From Vibrio sp. 99-70-13A1 (GTDB taxonomy: Bacteria; Pseudomonadota; Gammaproteobacteria; Enterobacterales; Vibrionaceae): a DNA stretch of 64,000 nt. This document shows positions 37,592 through 48,022 of the stretch, piece after piece. The notes beneath the pieces were generated by a model, which searched no databases, was not told where the DNA came from, and worked only from the letters and a program-made list of their open reading frames with translations. The translations under genes were made by a program, and so were the position numbers. Each line of letters opens with the position of its first letter. Position 1 is the stretch's first letter. Location: NCBI RefSeq assembly GCF_013114625.1, contig NZ_VTXD01000009.1, positions 1-64,000 on the forward strand. The letters are read 5' to 3'.

Positions 37592-40039
37592 CTACCTTTG
37601 GTTTAACCAACTTTTGAGAACTTCAATATCGTTTTGATATTCATTATTTATTATTTCAATCCACCCAGAAACGTTGTCCCACCACTCTGGCATATTCGGT
37701 GACTGAGCTTTTTGTGCAGTTTGCTGAATTCGTTTTAAGCCGATAGAACCCGCAGCACCCTTTATTTTATGAGCCTCTGAAACAATACTCGTTTGTTCTT
37801 TCGCTGCCATATGAGCATTTAAAATGTCCATATAGCCAGGCATCATGTCTTCAAACATTTTTATACTATCAAACACAGGCTTTGACCCGACAATATCAAC
37901 GTAAGACTCTAGCATCTCGGTATCAAGTAAACTGATATCAATTGAAGTCATATTGTTCTTTATTGAAGATTCAGTATTCCCTTTCTTCTCTTCAGTTTTC
38001 TTATCCGTGCCTTTATCTAAGGCGACTTCTTTTTGAAGTGTGTCGGATAATTGAGATCCTGTCCCCTTAGATACAAGAGTCCCCTTATCTTTAATATCGC
38101 GTGGATCAACTTCCACTAGCTCTGCGATTACGTCTTGAATTGCTTTAACTGATAAAGGCTTGCTGATAGCTTCATCCATTCCCTTTTGGAAATACTCTTG
38201 CTTATCACTCAAAACATTAGCAGTAAGAGCAACAAGTGGCGGCAACTCTGGGTATTTATCACGGTAGTACTGAGCCACATCAAAGCCCGTCATATCAGGA
38301 AGTTGGATATCCAATAACACTAGATCATATGCTTCTGGAGTAAACTCAATTTGGGCATCTTTTCCTGTCATCGCTACCGTTACAGTATGACCTAAGCTTT
38401 CAAGTAGAGAACGAGCAACCGTCACATTCAGCTCTATATCCTCAACCATGAAGATATTCAGCTGAGACTGATTTCTTGGTGTTTTAAGTAATACTTTTTG
38501 ATCATTATGGACAGGAACACGAATAGATACGGTAAACGTACTACCAAAGCCTTCTTCACTGGTGACATCAATATCGCCATCCATCATATTAATTAGTTGC
38601 TTAGAAACCGCTAAACCAATACCAGTACCGACTGCATGTAAGTTATCAGCCCCAGACTTCACCTGGTAATACATAGCAAATATCTTATCAACTTCCGCTT
38701 CAGGGATACCAATACCAGTATCTTCAACTTCCATAACAATGTTGGCAAAGCCATCTTCAACATCAGCGCTGACGGTCATCACCACGCCGCCATCTTTAGT
38801 GAACTTCATCGCATTACTGATTAAGTTCCAAAGCACTTGTCTTAAACGGGTACCATCGACCTCAATAGCAAGAGGAAGATCAGACAACCTCTCCAAATCA
38901 AATCTAAGCCCTTTCTGTTCAGCCATTAACCCTGAAATGCTCTCCATTTCTACGACAAAGTCTTCAAAGTTCACAGGCGTAGGCAGTAATTCCAATTTAC
39001 GACGATCAAATTTATCCATATCGATAATGTCATTAAAGATATTACCTAGAGTCACAGCACTGACTTTAATCGTCTGCATGTGCTTACGCTGCTCTTGAGT
39101 TAAGTGACTATCTAGTAACATTCGGCTTAAGCCAATAATGCCATTTAATGGTGTTCTTAATTCATGGCTGATCGTTGAAATGAAGGTGGTTTTATCTCGG
39201 CTTGCTTTCTCTAAAGATTCTTGGTGCTCTTTACGTTCAGTAATATCTCGCCCGAAGCCAACCAACCCTAAGTGACGTCCTTCTTTGCTATAGAATGGCA
39301 CTTTACGTAATTCAAAGTAATTTTTACGACCGTCTGGGTATTCAAGCCACTGTTCGTAAGTTAAGGCTTGGTTATCGGCAAACACTTTCTCATCGGTCTC
39401 AACGACTTGTTGCGCCACTTCCTTGCTGTATACGTCCCAAGGGGTTAATCCAACAAGGTCTTTCTCTTTCTTTCCTGTTAACTCTTCAACTGCGCGGTTA
39501 CAGCCTGAAAAAACACCATCTTCATTGCGGTAATAAATCAAATCAGGAGAAGCATCAATGAATGAGCGTAATAACGCCGTGCGTTCCGCTAACTCTAATT
39601 GAGTGCGTTCACGTTGAAAGACTTCATTTTCAAGATCGTGCATCGCTTCAGCACGAGCCTCTTCTGCCTTTTTACGTTCTTCGATTTCTTGATTTAGCTT
39701 TTCGATATTCAATTGAAGTTCATTGTTCAAATCTTGATCTCGAGAACGCATATCACCAAGTTTAGAAACTAACTTAGCCAAACGCTGGCGAGATTCTTCC
39801 AACTGATCAACAACAACTGATAAGAAATAAACCGCCCAAGGGGTAATGACAAGACCGAAGAAAACGGAACGGACAATATCGATATCATCAACATTGCCTT
39901 TTAAGGCTAAGGTAATTCCAACTTGGACCACTACGGCAAGAGCGACTAAAGCTAAAGCAAGTAAGATAGAAAAGCGGACAATTCCCAATTTGACGAGAAG
40001 ATCGACATAGTACTGGGCGAGGTTTTTCATGGGTTTCAT
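37592..40039 (-). CDS. arcB: Aerobic respiration sensor kinase ArcB
   Basis: Tripartite hybrid kinase of 815 aa (E. coli 778). Two membrane segments (about 22-46 and 57-77), coiled coil (about 80-155), PAS (about 156-270), HisKA with H292 (SHELRTPLNG), ATPase, receiver with D577 (LVLLDIQLPDM), and HPt with H757 (HKIKGAAGSIG). The linker between receiver and HPt (about 645-697) is longer than in E. coli and rich in Lys, Ser and Thr. C180 (FSGCNRA) is conserved, but the E. coli C241 position is Y241 (GRKNYFELRK), and no other Cys exists in the protein. arcA lies 3' and convergent. Confidence 0.97.
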   Translation of the reverse strand: MKPMKNLAQYYVDLLVKLGIVRFSILLALALVALAVVVQVGITLALKGNVDDIDIVRSVFFGLVITPWAVYFLSVVVDQLEESRQRLAKLVSKLGDMRSRDQDLNNELQLNIEKLNQEIEERKKAEEARAEAMHDLENEVFQRERTQLELAERTALLRSFIDASPDLIYYRNEDGVFSGCNRAVEELTGKKEKDLVGLTPWDVYSKEVAQQVVETDEKVFADNQALTYEQWLEYPDGRKNYFELRKVPFYSKEGRHLGLVGFGRDITERKEHQESLEKASRDKTTFISTISHELRTPLNGIIGLSRMLLDSHLTQEQRKHMQTIKVSAVTLGNIFNDIIDMDKFDRRKLELLPTPVNFEDFVVEMESISGLMAEQKGLRFDLERLSDLPLAIEVDGTRLRQVLWNLISNAMKFTKDGGVVMTVSADVEDGFANIVMEVEDTGIGIPEAEVDKIFAMYYQVKSGADNLHAVGTGIGLAVSKQLINMMDGDIDVTSEEGFGSTFTVSIRVPVHNDQKVLLKTPRNQSQLNIFMVEDIELNVTVARSLLESLGHTVTVAMTGKDAQIEFTPEAYDLVLLDIQLPDMTGFDVAQYYRDKYPELPPLVALTANVLSDKQEYFQKGMDEAISKPLSVKAIQDVIAELVEVDPRDIKDKGTLVSKGTGSQLSDTLQKEVALDKGTDKKTEEKKGNTESSIKNNMTSIDISLLDTEMLESYVDIVGSKPVFDSIKMFEDMMPGYMDILNAHMAAKEQTSIVSEAHKIKGAAGSIGLKRIQQTAQKAQSPNMPEWWDNVSGWIEIINNEYQNDIEVLKSWLNQR

Positions 40040-40179
40040 TTAGCGCTCCATGCGATAAGACTAGCAATATTCTAACCTGTTTACAGTCAGTAGGTAAGCT
40101 TGTCACATCACATGAAGGAGAGTGCTGTTCATTTAAAGCAATAGATAAATTCTATAAATTAACAATAGAAAACCTAAGC

Positions 40180-41931
40180 TTAAAACATTGACGAAGGGTG
40201 AACGCTGGTTTGGTTTCGACCATTAGCTTTTGCTTGGTAAAGTGCGCTGTCGGCAAGAGCAACCCCAGACTCCATTTCATCACTTGGTCTAGGAACAAAT
40301 GACGCAATGCCTAAACTCACGGTTAGCAGATTAGAGACCGTAGACTTGTCATGTTCAAGACCTAGTTTTTCAATTTCGTCATGAATTCTTTGCGCGACTA
40401 ACTGAGCGCCTGTCGCGGTGGTATTAGGTAAGATAAAACCAAATTCTTCGCCGCCATAACGAGCGACACAGTCAGAAGAACGGTTTAACACTCGCGTAAA
40501 GGCCTGAGACACCTGAACTAATGCATCATCACCTTGTTGGTGCCCATAAAAGTCGTTGTAGCCTTTAAAGAAATCAATATCACACAACATAATAGTAATT
40601 GGGATATTTTCGCGAATATGATGATGCCAAAGTGTTGTTAACTGTTCATCAAATCGACGACGGTTAGACACTTGAGTCAAACTGTCCATAAAACTTAAAC
40701 GCTCGAGTTCTAAGTTCGCTTCTTCTAATTTTTGCTCTGCCAAATAACGCTCTGAAATATCACGAGCCATGATGAGTACACCATTAGTACCGGAAGCGGG
40801 TTCTCTAAAGGGAGACTTCACCACATCATACCAAGTGTAATTACCTTCGCTAGACTGAACTTTGTCGATGTAACGTAAGGATTTACCATGGTGAAGCACT
40901 TGAGTATCAGTTTCAGACAATCTTAGATAAAGATTGCCAGGAACAACATCTTGCAAGCGCTTACCTATCAGGTCGTTGACATCTGATATCCCAAGGGCAT
41001 GGACGAACGGTCGATTACAAGCTTGGTAAACCATATTTTCATTGAAGATACCAATCGAATCAGGGCTAGATTCTAGGATATTTTGAAGAATGGTATCTCG
41101 CTGAGCTAACGCCACTTCTGTATCCTTACGCTTTTCCATTTCATCACGCAGTTGCTGCTGCATATCATGCCAATCGGTTACATCATGGCTGATCGATAGT
41201 ACCCCGATGTTTTGACCGCTTTCAGACAGTAAAACACTTTGATAGGTTTCAAGCAGGCAGCTTTTTCCATCTTGGTCAGTTGTCCACGAACGATCACTGA
41301 CTCGCCCTTTAAGCATCCCACCAGCAACATTAAATGTGCCTTCTTCAGGGCGACCATGCCAAAACCTTTTAAATGATCGGTTACTGGTGACTAGCTTACC
41401 GCTTTGATCTTTCACATAAATCAACTCAGATAATGAATCGAGAGCCGTTCGAGCTACATTGAGTGCTTTAATCTCTTCAGATTGTTCTTCTTGGGAATTT
41501 TGGTGTGGAGAAGCGTAAATCATCCACACTCGCTTCCCTCGGAAAAATACTTTTCTACCTGAAAAATTAACTTTAAATGACTCAAACTCTGATGACGCCC
41601 AAAGCGCAACTTGCTCAAAAGACTGTGATTGCTGATGGCTGGCTAGATATTGTTGGAAATTTTGCTGACTGTCTGGCGTAGGGTATCTGAAGTGAATACC
41701 GATCAAACGGATCCCGAGAAGTTGCATAGCAGGTCGATTGGCATGCAACACTTCTCCAGAACGCAGATCAATAAAACAAATTGCAGAAGGTGAATCTAAC
41801 AGAATATTGTCTAAGTGAGCTTGGTAACGAGAGTAAATAAACCAACAAATTAAAATGAATAACAGAATAATTACGATATCAAAGCCGTAGCCATACGTAT
41901 TATCCCACAACCAACTCTTTACCAGTTCCAT
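40180..41931 (-). CDS. Membrane PAS-GGDEF diguanylate cyclase
   Basis: c-di-GMP synthase of 583 aa. One N-terminal membrane segment (about 17-35), then three PAS-like domains (about 40-150, 160-260 and 280-395), then GGDEF. The active-site loop is GGEEF at 493-497, a catalytically competent form. The inhibitory I-site R-S-S-D lies at 484-487, five residues before it, so product inhibition is expected. It is located directly behind arcB, as in V. cholerae. It would feed the VpsR-type regulation also present in the window. The signal sensed is unknown. Confidence 0.93.
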   Translation of the reverse strand: MELVKSWLWDNTYGYGFDIVIILLFILICWFIYSRYQAHLDNILLDSPSAICFIDLRSGEVLHANRPAMQLLGIRLIGIHFRYPTPDSQQNFQQYLASHQQSQSFEQVALWASSEFESFKVNFSGRKVFFRGKRVWMIYASPHQNSQEEQSEEIKALNVARTALDSLSELIYVKDQSGKLVTSNRSFKRFWHGRPEEGTFNVAGGMLKGRVSDRSWTTDQDGKSCLLETYQSVLLSESGQNIGVLSISHDVTDWHDMQQQLRDEMEKRKDTEVALAQRDTILQNILESSPDSIGIFNENMVYQACNRPFVHALGISDVNDLIGKRLQDVVPGNLYLRLSETDTQVLHHGKSLRYIDKVQSSEGNYTWYDVVKSPFREPASGTNGVLIMARDISERYLAEQKLEEANLELERLSFMDSLTQVSNRRRFDEQLTTLWHHHIRENIPITIMLCDIDFFKGYNDFYGHQQGDDALVQVSQAFTRVLNRSSDCVARYGGEEFGFILPNTTATGAQLVAQRIHDEIEKLGLEHDKSTVSNLLTVSLGIASFVPRPSDEMESGVALADSALYQAKANGRNQTSVHPSSMF

Positions 41932-41974
41932 TTACACTCAATACATCGACCTATTCAATAGATAAAATATATCA

Positions 41975-42937
41975 TTAATTGACTATTTTATCTGCTGTTA
42001 AAATTGGCAGAGTATATTCAAAGGGTTGGGCGAGTTTAATGCCTTGAGGGCCTGTTTTATCTAACGCTCTGCCAATTTCAGTCATCGCTAACCAGCGATT
42101 CTCGCACCATAATGGTGACAATAATGTGGGTCTTCTTGCCGCTGATGATACGCGATGAAACACAACTTCTGCTGGTGTGCTTTGAATCATCTCACATGCA
42201 ATATCAACATATTCTTCTAGCGTAGGCGCTTCTAACTTACCCGCTTTCCATGCTTTCGCCATGGTGCTGCCTTCAACAATATGTAGACCATGTAATTTAA
42301 TACCATCAGTGCCGACTTCAAGCACCTTCTTTAGCGTTTCTAAATTATCGGCTTTTGTTTCTTTTGGTAAGCCAACAATTAAATGCGTGCAGACTTTTAT
42401 GCCTAAGGCACGAGCGCGCTGAGTAATATGTTCATATATGGTAAAGTCATGCCCGCGGTTAATCCGCTTGAGTGTTAAATCGTTGGCAGTTTGTAGACCA
42501 AGCTCTAACCAGATTTCGTAGCCTTGCTGAACATAACCTGATAATAATTCCAGAACAGAATCAGGTACACAATCAGGTCGTGTACCTACACACAAGCCCA
42601 CAATATCAGCCTCTGGAGCTTTTAGAGCTTCTTCGTACATATTCTTTAGCACTTGAACTTCAGCATAAGTACTTGTGTACGCTTGGAAGTAAGCTAGGTA
42701 CTTTTTAGCGCGAGCGATCTCACCAGCTCTATCGCTTAATTGAGCAGCGATACTTTGAACTTGCGTCTCTTCATCAGCAAAAGACGCCACGTTACAAAAC
42801 GTGCAGCCGCCTCTTCCTATCGTGCCGTCTCGATTCGGACAGTTAAAACCACCATGCAGAGTAAGTTTGTGAACTTTTTCGCCATAACGACGTTGTAAGT
42901 CTTGACCGATAGTATTAACCAGCTCATGTAATTGCAT
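41975..42937 (-). CDS. yhcC: Radical SAM protein YhcC (TIGR01212)
   Basis: Radical-SAM enzyme family protein of 320 aa with an N-terminal cysteine cluster C33, C45, C48 in FNCPNRDGTIGRGGCTFCN, a family variant of the CxxxCxxC site. Other family blocks are QAYTSTYA, GTRPDCVPD and WLELGLQT. Reaction not established for the family that I can name with certainty. It stands divergent from gltB1; in E. coli yhcC also lies next to gltB. Confidence 0.92.
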   Translation of the reverse strand: MQLHELVNTIGQDLQRRYGEKVHKLTLHGGFNCPNRDGTIGRGGCTFCNVASFADEETQVQSIAAQLSDRAGEIARAKKYLAYFQAYTSTYAEVQVLKNMYEEALKAPEADIVGLCVGTRPDCVPDSVLELLSGYVQQGYEIWLELGLQTANDLTLKRINRGHDFTIYEHITQRARALGIKVCTHLIVGLPKETKADNLETLKKVLEVGTDGIKLHGLHIVEGSTMAKAWKAGKLEAPTLEEYVDIACEMIQSTPAEVVFHRVSSAARRPTLLSPLWCENRWLAMTEIGRALDKTGPQGIKLAQPFEYTLPILTADKIVN

Positions 42938-43215
42938 ATTTTCAAAGTACCTAATAAATAAGAATGAATATCAATCTGATTTTGAAAAAAAATTACATCC
43001 CTGCAAAATTCAACCAAGCACAATACTGGATCACTTTTTCGAGTAACCTATCAAATATCAATAAACATGCAAAAAATAGCCTCTATTTGCCTAATGTTGC
43101 ACAATTGTTAGTCATAATATTCATGGTGAAACGAAAAAAATGGTCTACAGATATTAAGTTTCGTTGGAATTCACCCAAACAAAATTGTAGGATACTTACA
43201 CATATTGGTGATTTT

Positions 43216-43231
43216 TGTGATTTAAGTTACA
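43216..43231. promoter_or_regulatory. CRP-like site upstream of gltB1
   Basis: TGTGA-N6-TTACA, nine of ten consensus positions. Role inferred only. Confidence 0.4.
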
Positions 43232-43329
43232 CATCTTATTTGCCAATAAGTCGGTGATATCCACCTCCCATCTATATAAACCACTAGTTTGTGGCTCTAA
43301 TTAAACGGATATCACTAAGGATTGTTTTT

Positions 43330-43391
43330 CTCGCAAAATATTTCCTGCGAGATACGGAAAGGACTCAAACTGTCTCACCAAGAGTCAGTTT
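43330..43391 (+). other. Structured-looking gltB1 leader
   Basis: Hairpin CTCGCA/TGCGAG, then GACTC (43362) - AAACTG (43367) - GAGTC (43382) - CAGTTT (43386). The last two arms share a base, so the two pairings are alternative or pseudoknot-like. No known RNA family recognised. Confidence 0.4.
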
Positions 43392-43474
43392 TAGATTCAT
43401 AAATATAAAAGGACAAGGCTCATCATCTGTATTTAAGCGGAGTTGTGCCTAGAATAAACTGGAAGGATGTATCT

Positions 43475-46400
43475 ATGGTAGATAGAGAGCAGAGTGCGCA
43501 GGGCATGTATACTCCTGAATTGGAGCATGATGCGTGTGGTATCGGTTTTGTAGCTCACCTAAAAAACCGTAAATCTCATGATGTAGTAACTCAAGCCCTC
43601 GATATGCTAGCGCGTATGGAACACCGTGGTGGTCAAGGTTGTGATCCTTGCTCTGGTGATGGCGCAGGTATCTTGCTACAAAAGCCCCATGAATTTTTAC
43701 TTGAAGAGTCGGTTAAGCTTGGTATTAAGCTGCCTTCTTTTGAAAAGTATGGTGTTGGTGTTGTACTTTTCCCTAAAGATGAACATAAGCGCGCACAGTG
43801 TCGTGATATTCTTGAACGTAATGCTCAACGTCTAGAACTTGAAGTTTTAGGCTACCGTGAATTACCTACTGACAATTCGATGATTGGTGCAGATCCATTA
43901 AGCACTGAACCTCAATTTGAACACGTATTCATTTCTGGTGGTCCAAGTACCACTCCAGAAGAACTAGAGCGTAAACTTTACGTACTTCGTAACTACACGG
44001 TTCGTGTATGTTTAGAAAGTGTGTCGAACATTGGCGATGATTTCTACATCAACTCAATGTCATATAAGACTCTAGTTTACAAAGGTCAGTTAACGACGGA
44101 ACAAGTTCCTCAATACTTCTTAGACCTTCAAAACCCAACGATGGTAACGGCACTCGCGCTCGTTCACTCTCGTTTCTCAACAAATACATTCCCTCGCTGG
44201 CGTCTAGCTCAACCATTCCGTTACATCGCTCATAACGGCGAAATCAATACGGTTCGTGGTAACTTGAACTGGATGAAGGCACGTGAAGCGATCATTGAAT
44301 CTGATCTTTTCACAAAAGCTGAAATCGACATGCTTCTTCCAATTTGTCAGGAAGGTAGCTCAGATTCATCTAACTTTGATATGGCATTAGAGCTCCTAGT
44401 TCTTTCTGGTCGAAGCCTGCCACATGCGTTGATGATGATGATCCCTGAAGCATGGCAAGAAAACAAAAACATGGATCCAACTCGTCGTGCGTTCTATCAG
44501 TACCACGCGAATGTAATGGAACCTTGGGATGGCCCGGCTTCTGTATGTTTCACTGATGGTGTTCAAGTTGGCGCAACACTTGACCGTAACGGTCTACGTC
44601 CTTCTCGTTACACAGTGACCAAAGATGACTTCCTTGTGATGGCTTCTGAATCTGGCGTTGTAGAAATTGAACCAGAGAACGTAGAGTTCCGTGGTCGCCT
44701 GCAACCTGGTCGTATCTTTGTTGCAGACCTAGAGCAAGGTCGTATCATTTCTGATGAAGAAGTGAAAGATGGCATTGCTAACTCACAGCCATACGAGCAA
44801 TGGGTTAAAGATAACCTATTAAGCTTGAAAGAATTGCCTGAAGCAGATAATGCACACAGCCAACCTTCTCCTGAAAAGCTGATGCACCACCAACAAGCGT
44901 TTGGTGTGAGCTCTGAAGAAGTGAACGAAATTATCGTTCCTCTTGCGAAGACAGGTTATGAACCACTTTCTGCAATGGGTGCCGATTGGCCACTAGCGAT
45001 TCTTTCGCACCAATCACAGCATCTATCGAACTACTTCAAGCAGCTGTTTGCTCAAGTAACTAACCCGCCGATCGACCCGATTCGTGAGCGCATGGTTATG
45101 TCTCTGAACACTTACCTAGGTAAAGATCAGAACTTACTGGCTGAAACGCCAGAACACTGTCAGAAAGTAGAATTGGAATCTCCAGTACTTTCAAATGCTG
45201 AACTTGAAAAGCTTCGCGCTATCGATAACGAGCACTTACAAGCTAAGACGCTAGATATCGTTTTCCGTGCAAGTGAAGAAGAAGGCAAACTTGAACGTGC
45301 TCTTAAGCGTATTTGTCAGTATGCCGAAGATGCAGTAATCGATGGTTACTCAATCATTCTTCTAACTGACCGTGCAGTTAACTCTAACCACGCAGCTATT
45401 CCAGCAATGCTGGCTGTTGGCGCTGTTCACCACCACCTAATCCGTAAAGGTTTACGTGCGAAGTGTGACATCGTAGTAGAGACTGGCGACGCTCGTGAAA
45501 CGCACCACTTTGCAACCTTAGTCGGTTATGGTGCTAACGCAGTTAACCCATACCTAGTCACTGAAACGATCATTGATCTTCAGCGTACTAAGAAGCTTGA
45601 CCCAAATACTTCAGCAGAAGAATTATTCGATAACTACCGTAAAGGTGTTAATGGCGGTCTTCTTAAGATCTTCTCGAAGATGGGTATCTCTACACTTCAG
45701 TCTTACCACGGCGCTCAAATTTTTGAAGCTCTAGGTATTAGCAAATCTGTAGTTGAAAAATACTTCACGGGCACGGTTTCTCGTATCCAAGGTTTGACGA
45801 TTGATGACATAGCAAAAGAAGTACTAGTTCGTCACCGTGTTGGTTACCCGACACGTGAAATCCCAGTACAAGTTCTCGATGTTGGTGGTGTTTACCAGTG
45901 GAAACAACGTGGTGAAAAACACTTATTCAACCCAGAAACAATTTCTCTACTTCAAGAATCAACTCGTAACAAAGATTACGTTCAATTCAAAAAGTACGCG
46001 AAAGCCGTTGATGACCAAGGCGATAATGCAGCAACACTGCGTAGCCAACTAGCATTCATCAAAAATCCAGCAGGTTCTATTCCTCTAGCGGAAGTTGAAC
46101 CTATTGAGAGTATTCTTAAGCGTTTTGCTACAGGTGCGATGAGCTTTGGTTCTATCTCACACGAAGCGCACTCAACACTTGCTGTTGCAATGAACCGTAT
46201 CGGTGCTAAATCTAACTCAGGCGAAGGTGGTGAAGACCCAGTTCGTTTTGAGCGTAAAGAAAATGGCGATTGGGAACGTTCAGCAATTAAACAAGTTGCT
46301 TCAGGTCGTTTTGGTGTAACTTCTTACTACCTATCTAATGCTGATGAACTTCAGATTAAGATGGCACAAGGTGCAAAACCTGGCGAAGGTGGTCAATTAC

Positions 46401-48022
46401 CTGGTGATAAAGTTGATGATTGGATCGGTGCGACACGTCACTCGACTCCGGGTGTTGGTCTAATATCACCACCGCCACACCATGATATCTACTCAATCGA
46501 AGATTTGGCTCAGCTAATCTACGATCTGAAGAACGCAAACCGCGCGGGCCGTGTAAACGTGAAGCTCGTTTCGGAAGCAGGTGTTGGTACTATCGCATCA
46601 GGTGTTGCGAAAGCGAAAGCTGACGTAGTACTTATTGCAGGTTTTGATGGTGGTACAGGTGCATCTCCAATGTCATCTATCCGTCATACCGGTCTGCCTT
46701 GGGAGCTAGGTCTAGCGGAAACTCACCAAACACTACTGAAGAATGGTCTACGTAACCGTATCGTTGTTCAGTCTGATGGTCAGATGAAGACTCCTCGTGA
46801 CCTTGCAGTTGCAACGCTACTTGGTGCTGAAGAATGGGGCGTAGCAACAGCAGCATTGGTTGTTGAAGGCTGTATCATGATGCGTAAGTGTCACAAAAAC
46901 ACTTGCCCAGTTGGTATCGCAACACAGAACAAAACACTTCGTGAACGTTTTGACGGTCGCGTAGAAGACGTAGTGACATTCTTCCAGTACATGGCTGAAG
47001 GTCTACGTGAAGTGATGGCAGAACTTGGCTATCGCACAATTCAAGAAATGGTTGGTCAATCTCACAAGCTAAAAGTTCGTGAAGACATCGGTCACTGGAA
47101 ATACAAAAACCTAGACCTAACGCCGGTTCTACACATTGAACCAGCACGTGAAGGCGATGGTATTTACAACCAAACACAGCAAAACCATAACCTAGAAGAT
47201 GTTCTAGACCGCAAGTTGATTCAAGCTGCCATTCCAGCACTTGAAAAAGGTGAAGCCGTTAACGCTGAGTTCCCTATCATCAACACGGACCGCTCTGCGG
47301 GTACGATGCTGTCTAACGAAATTTCTAAAGTCTACAAAGACCAAGGTTTACCTAAACCAATGAACGTTAAGTTCTACGGCAGTGCAGGTCAGTCATTCGG
47401 TGCATTCCTTGCGAAAGGTGTGAAATTCGAAGTAGAAGGCGACGCGAACGATTACTGGGGTAAGGGTTTATCAGGCGGTACTTTAGTGCTTTATCCAGAT
47501 GCAAAATCTTCAATTATTGCTGAAGACAACATCGTTGTAGGTAACGTTTGTTTCTACGGCGCGACATCCGGTGATTCTTACATCCGCGGTATGGCTGGCG
47601 AGCGTTTCTGTGTTCGTAACTCAGGAGCGAAGGTTGTAGTAGAAGGCGTTGGTGACCACGGTTGTGAATACATGACTGGCGGTGTAGCGGTAATCCTTGG
47701 CTCTACAGGTCGTAACTTTGCGGCTGGTATGAGTGGTGGTGTGGCGTATGTTTGGGATAAGGCTGGTGATTTCGAATCTAAGCTGAATGCCGAATTAGTC
47801 GACCTAGATCCTATCGAAGCAGAAGATAAAGCTCTGCTAAAAGAAATGCTAACTAAGCACGTTGAATTCACAGGAAGTGAAGTTGCTAAGTCTTTCCTAG
47901 ACAACTTTGAAGTAAGTATTCAATCACTGGTTAAAGTAATGCCACGTGATTACAAAGCGGTACTTCAAAAGCGCAAGGCTGAAGCACAACAGGCACAAAC
48001 GGAAGAAATGGAGGCAGTATAA
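43475..48022 (+). CDS. gltB: Glutamate synthase large subunit, copy 1
   Basis: NADPH-dependent GOGAT alpha subunit, which transfers the glutamine amide to 2-oxoglutarate. Start at ATG 43475 (AAGGA, 7 nt upstream) gives 1515 aa; the frame continues upstream to 43445 without SD. A short propeptide precedes the N-terminal nucleophile C21 (EHDACGIGF), then class II amidotransferase, central, FMN-binding ([34 protein letters not shown]) and C-terminal GXGXG beta-helix domains. It diverges clearly from the E. coli protein and from the second copy at 49913. The stop overlaps the gltD1 start by one base. Confidence 0.96.
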   Translation: MVDREQSAQGMYTPELEHDACGIGFVAHLKNRKSHDVVTQALDMLARMEHRGGQGCDPCSGDGAGILLQKPHEFLLEESVKLGIKLPSFEKYGVGVVLFPKDEHKRAQCRDILERNAQRLELEVLGYRELPTDNSMIGADPLSTEPQFEHVFISGGPSTTPEELERKLYVLRNYTVRVCLESVSNIGDDFYINSMSYKTLVYKGQLTTEQVPQYFLDLQNPTMVTALALVHSRFSTNTFPRWRLAQPFRYIAHNGEINTVRGNLNWMKAREAIIESDLFTKAEIDMLLPICQEGSSDSSNFDMALELLVLSGRSLPHALMMMIPEAWQENKNMDPTRRAFYQYHANVMEPWDGPASVCFTDGVQVGATLDRNGLRPSRYTVTKDDFLVMASESGVVEIEPENVEFRGRLQPGRIFVADLEQGRIISDEEVKDGIANSQPYEQWVKDNLLSLKELPEADNAHSQPSPEKLMHHQQAFGVSSEEVNEIIVPLAKTGYEPLSAMGADWPLAILSHQSQHLSNYFKQLFAQVTNPPIDPIRERMVMSLNTYLGKDQNLLAETPEHCQKVELESPVLSNAELEKLRAIDNEHLQAKTLDIVFRASEEEGKLERALKRICQYAEDAVIDGYSIILLTDRAVNSNHAAIPAMLAVGAVHHHLIRKGLRAKCDIVVETGDARETHHFATLVGYGANAVNPYLVTETIIDLQRTKKLDPNTSAEELFDNYRKGVNGGLLKIFSKMGISTLQSYHGAQIFEALGISKSVVEKYFTGTVSRIQGLTIDDIAKEVLVRHRVGYPTREIPVQVLDVGGVYQWKQRGEKHLFNPETISLLQESTRNKDYVQFKKYAKAVDDQGDNAATLRSQLAFIKNPAGSIPLAEVEPIESILKRFATGAMSFGSISHEAHSTLAVAMNRIGAKSNSGEGGEDPVRFERKENGDWERSAIKQVASGRFGVTSYYLSNADELQIKMAQGAKPGEGGQLPGDKVDDWIGATRHSTPGVGLISPPPHHDIYSIEDLAQLIYDLKNANRAGRVNVKLVSEAGVGTIASGVAKAKADVVLIAGFDGGTGASPMSSIRHTGLPWELGLAETHQTLLKNGLRNRIVVQSDGQMKTPRDLAVATLLGAEEWGVATAALVVEGCIMMRKCHKNTCPVGIATQNKTLRERFDGRVEDVVTFFQYMAEGLREVMAELGYRTIQEMVGQSHKLKVREDIGHWKYKNLDLTPVLHIEPAREGDGIYNQTQQNHNLEDVLDRKLIQAAIPALEKGEAVNAEFPIINTDRSAGTMLSNEISKVYKDQGLPKPMNVKFYGSAGQSFGAFLAKGVKFEVEGDANDYWGKGLSGGTLVLYPDAKSSIIAEDNIVVGNVCFYGATSGDSYIRGMAGERFCVRNSGAKVVVEGVGDHGCEYMTGGVAVILGSTGRNFAAGMSGGVAYVWDKAGDFESKLNAELVDLDPIEAEDKALLKEMLTKHVEFTGSEVAKSFLDNFEVSIQSLVKVMPRDYKAVLQKRKAEAQQAQTEEMEAV

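Larger units (their letters stand above)
42938..43474. other. yhcC-gltB1 intergenic and gltB1 leader
   Basis: 537 bp. Contains a CRP-like site (43216-43231) and, nearer gltB1, a hairpin CTCGCA/TGCGAG (43330-43351) plus a pair of overlapping inverted repeats (43362-43391). A 97-codon frame at 42964 is not supported by SD or codon pattern and is not called. Confidence 0.55.

Noticed and set aside
42964..43257. 97-codon open frame between yhcC and gltB1
   Set aside because: Poor ribosome site, asparagine/isoleucine-rich AT-driven composition, and it spans a likely promoter region.
47578..47904. Antisense open frames inside gltB1 and gltB2 (for example 46875-47240, 53803-54112)
   Set aside because: Shadows of GC-position bias in the real genes; no ribosome sites or family resemblance.
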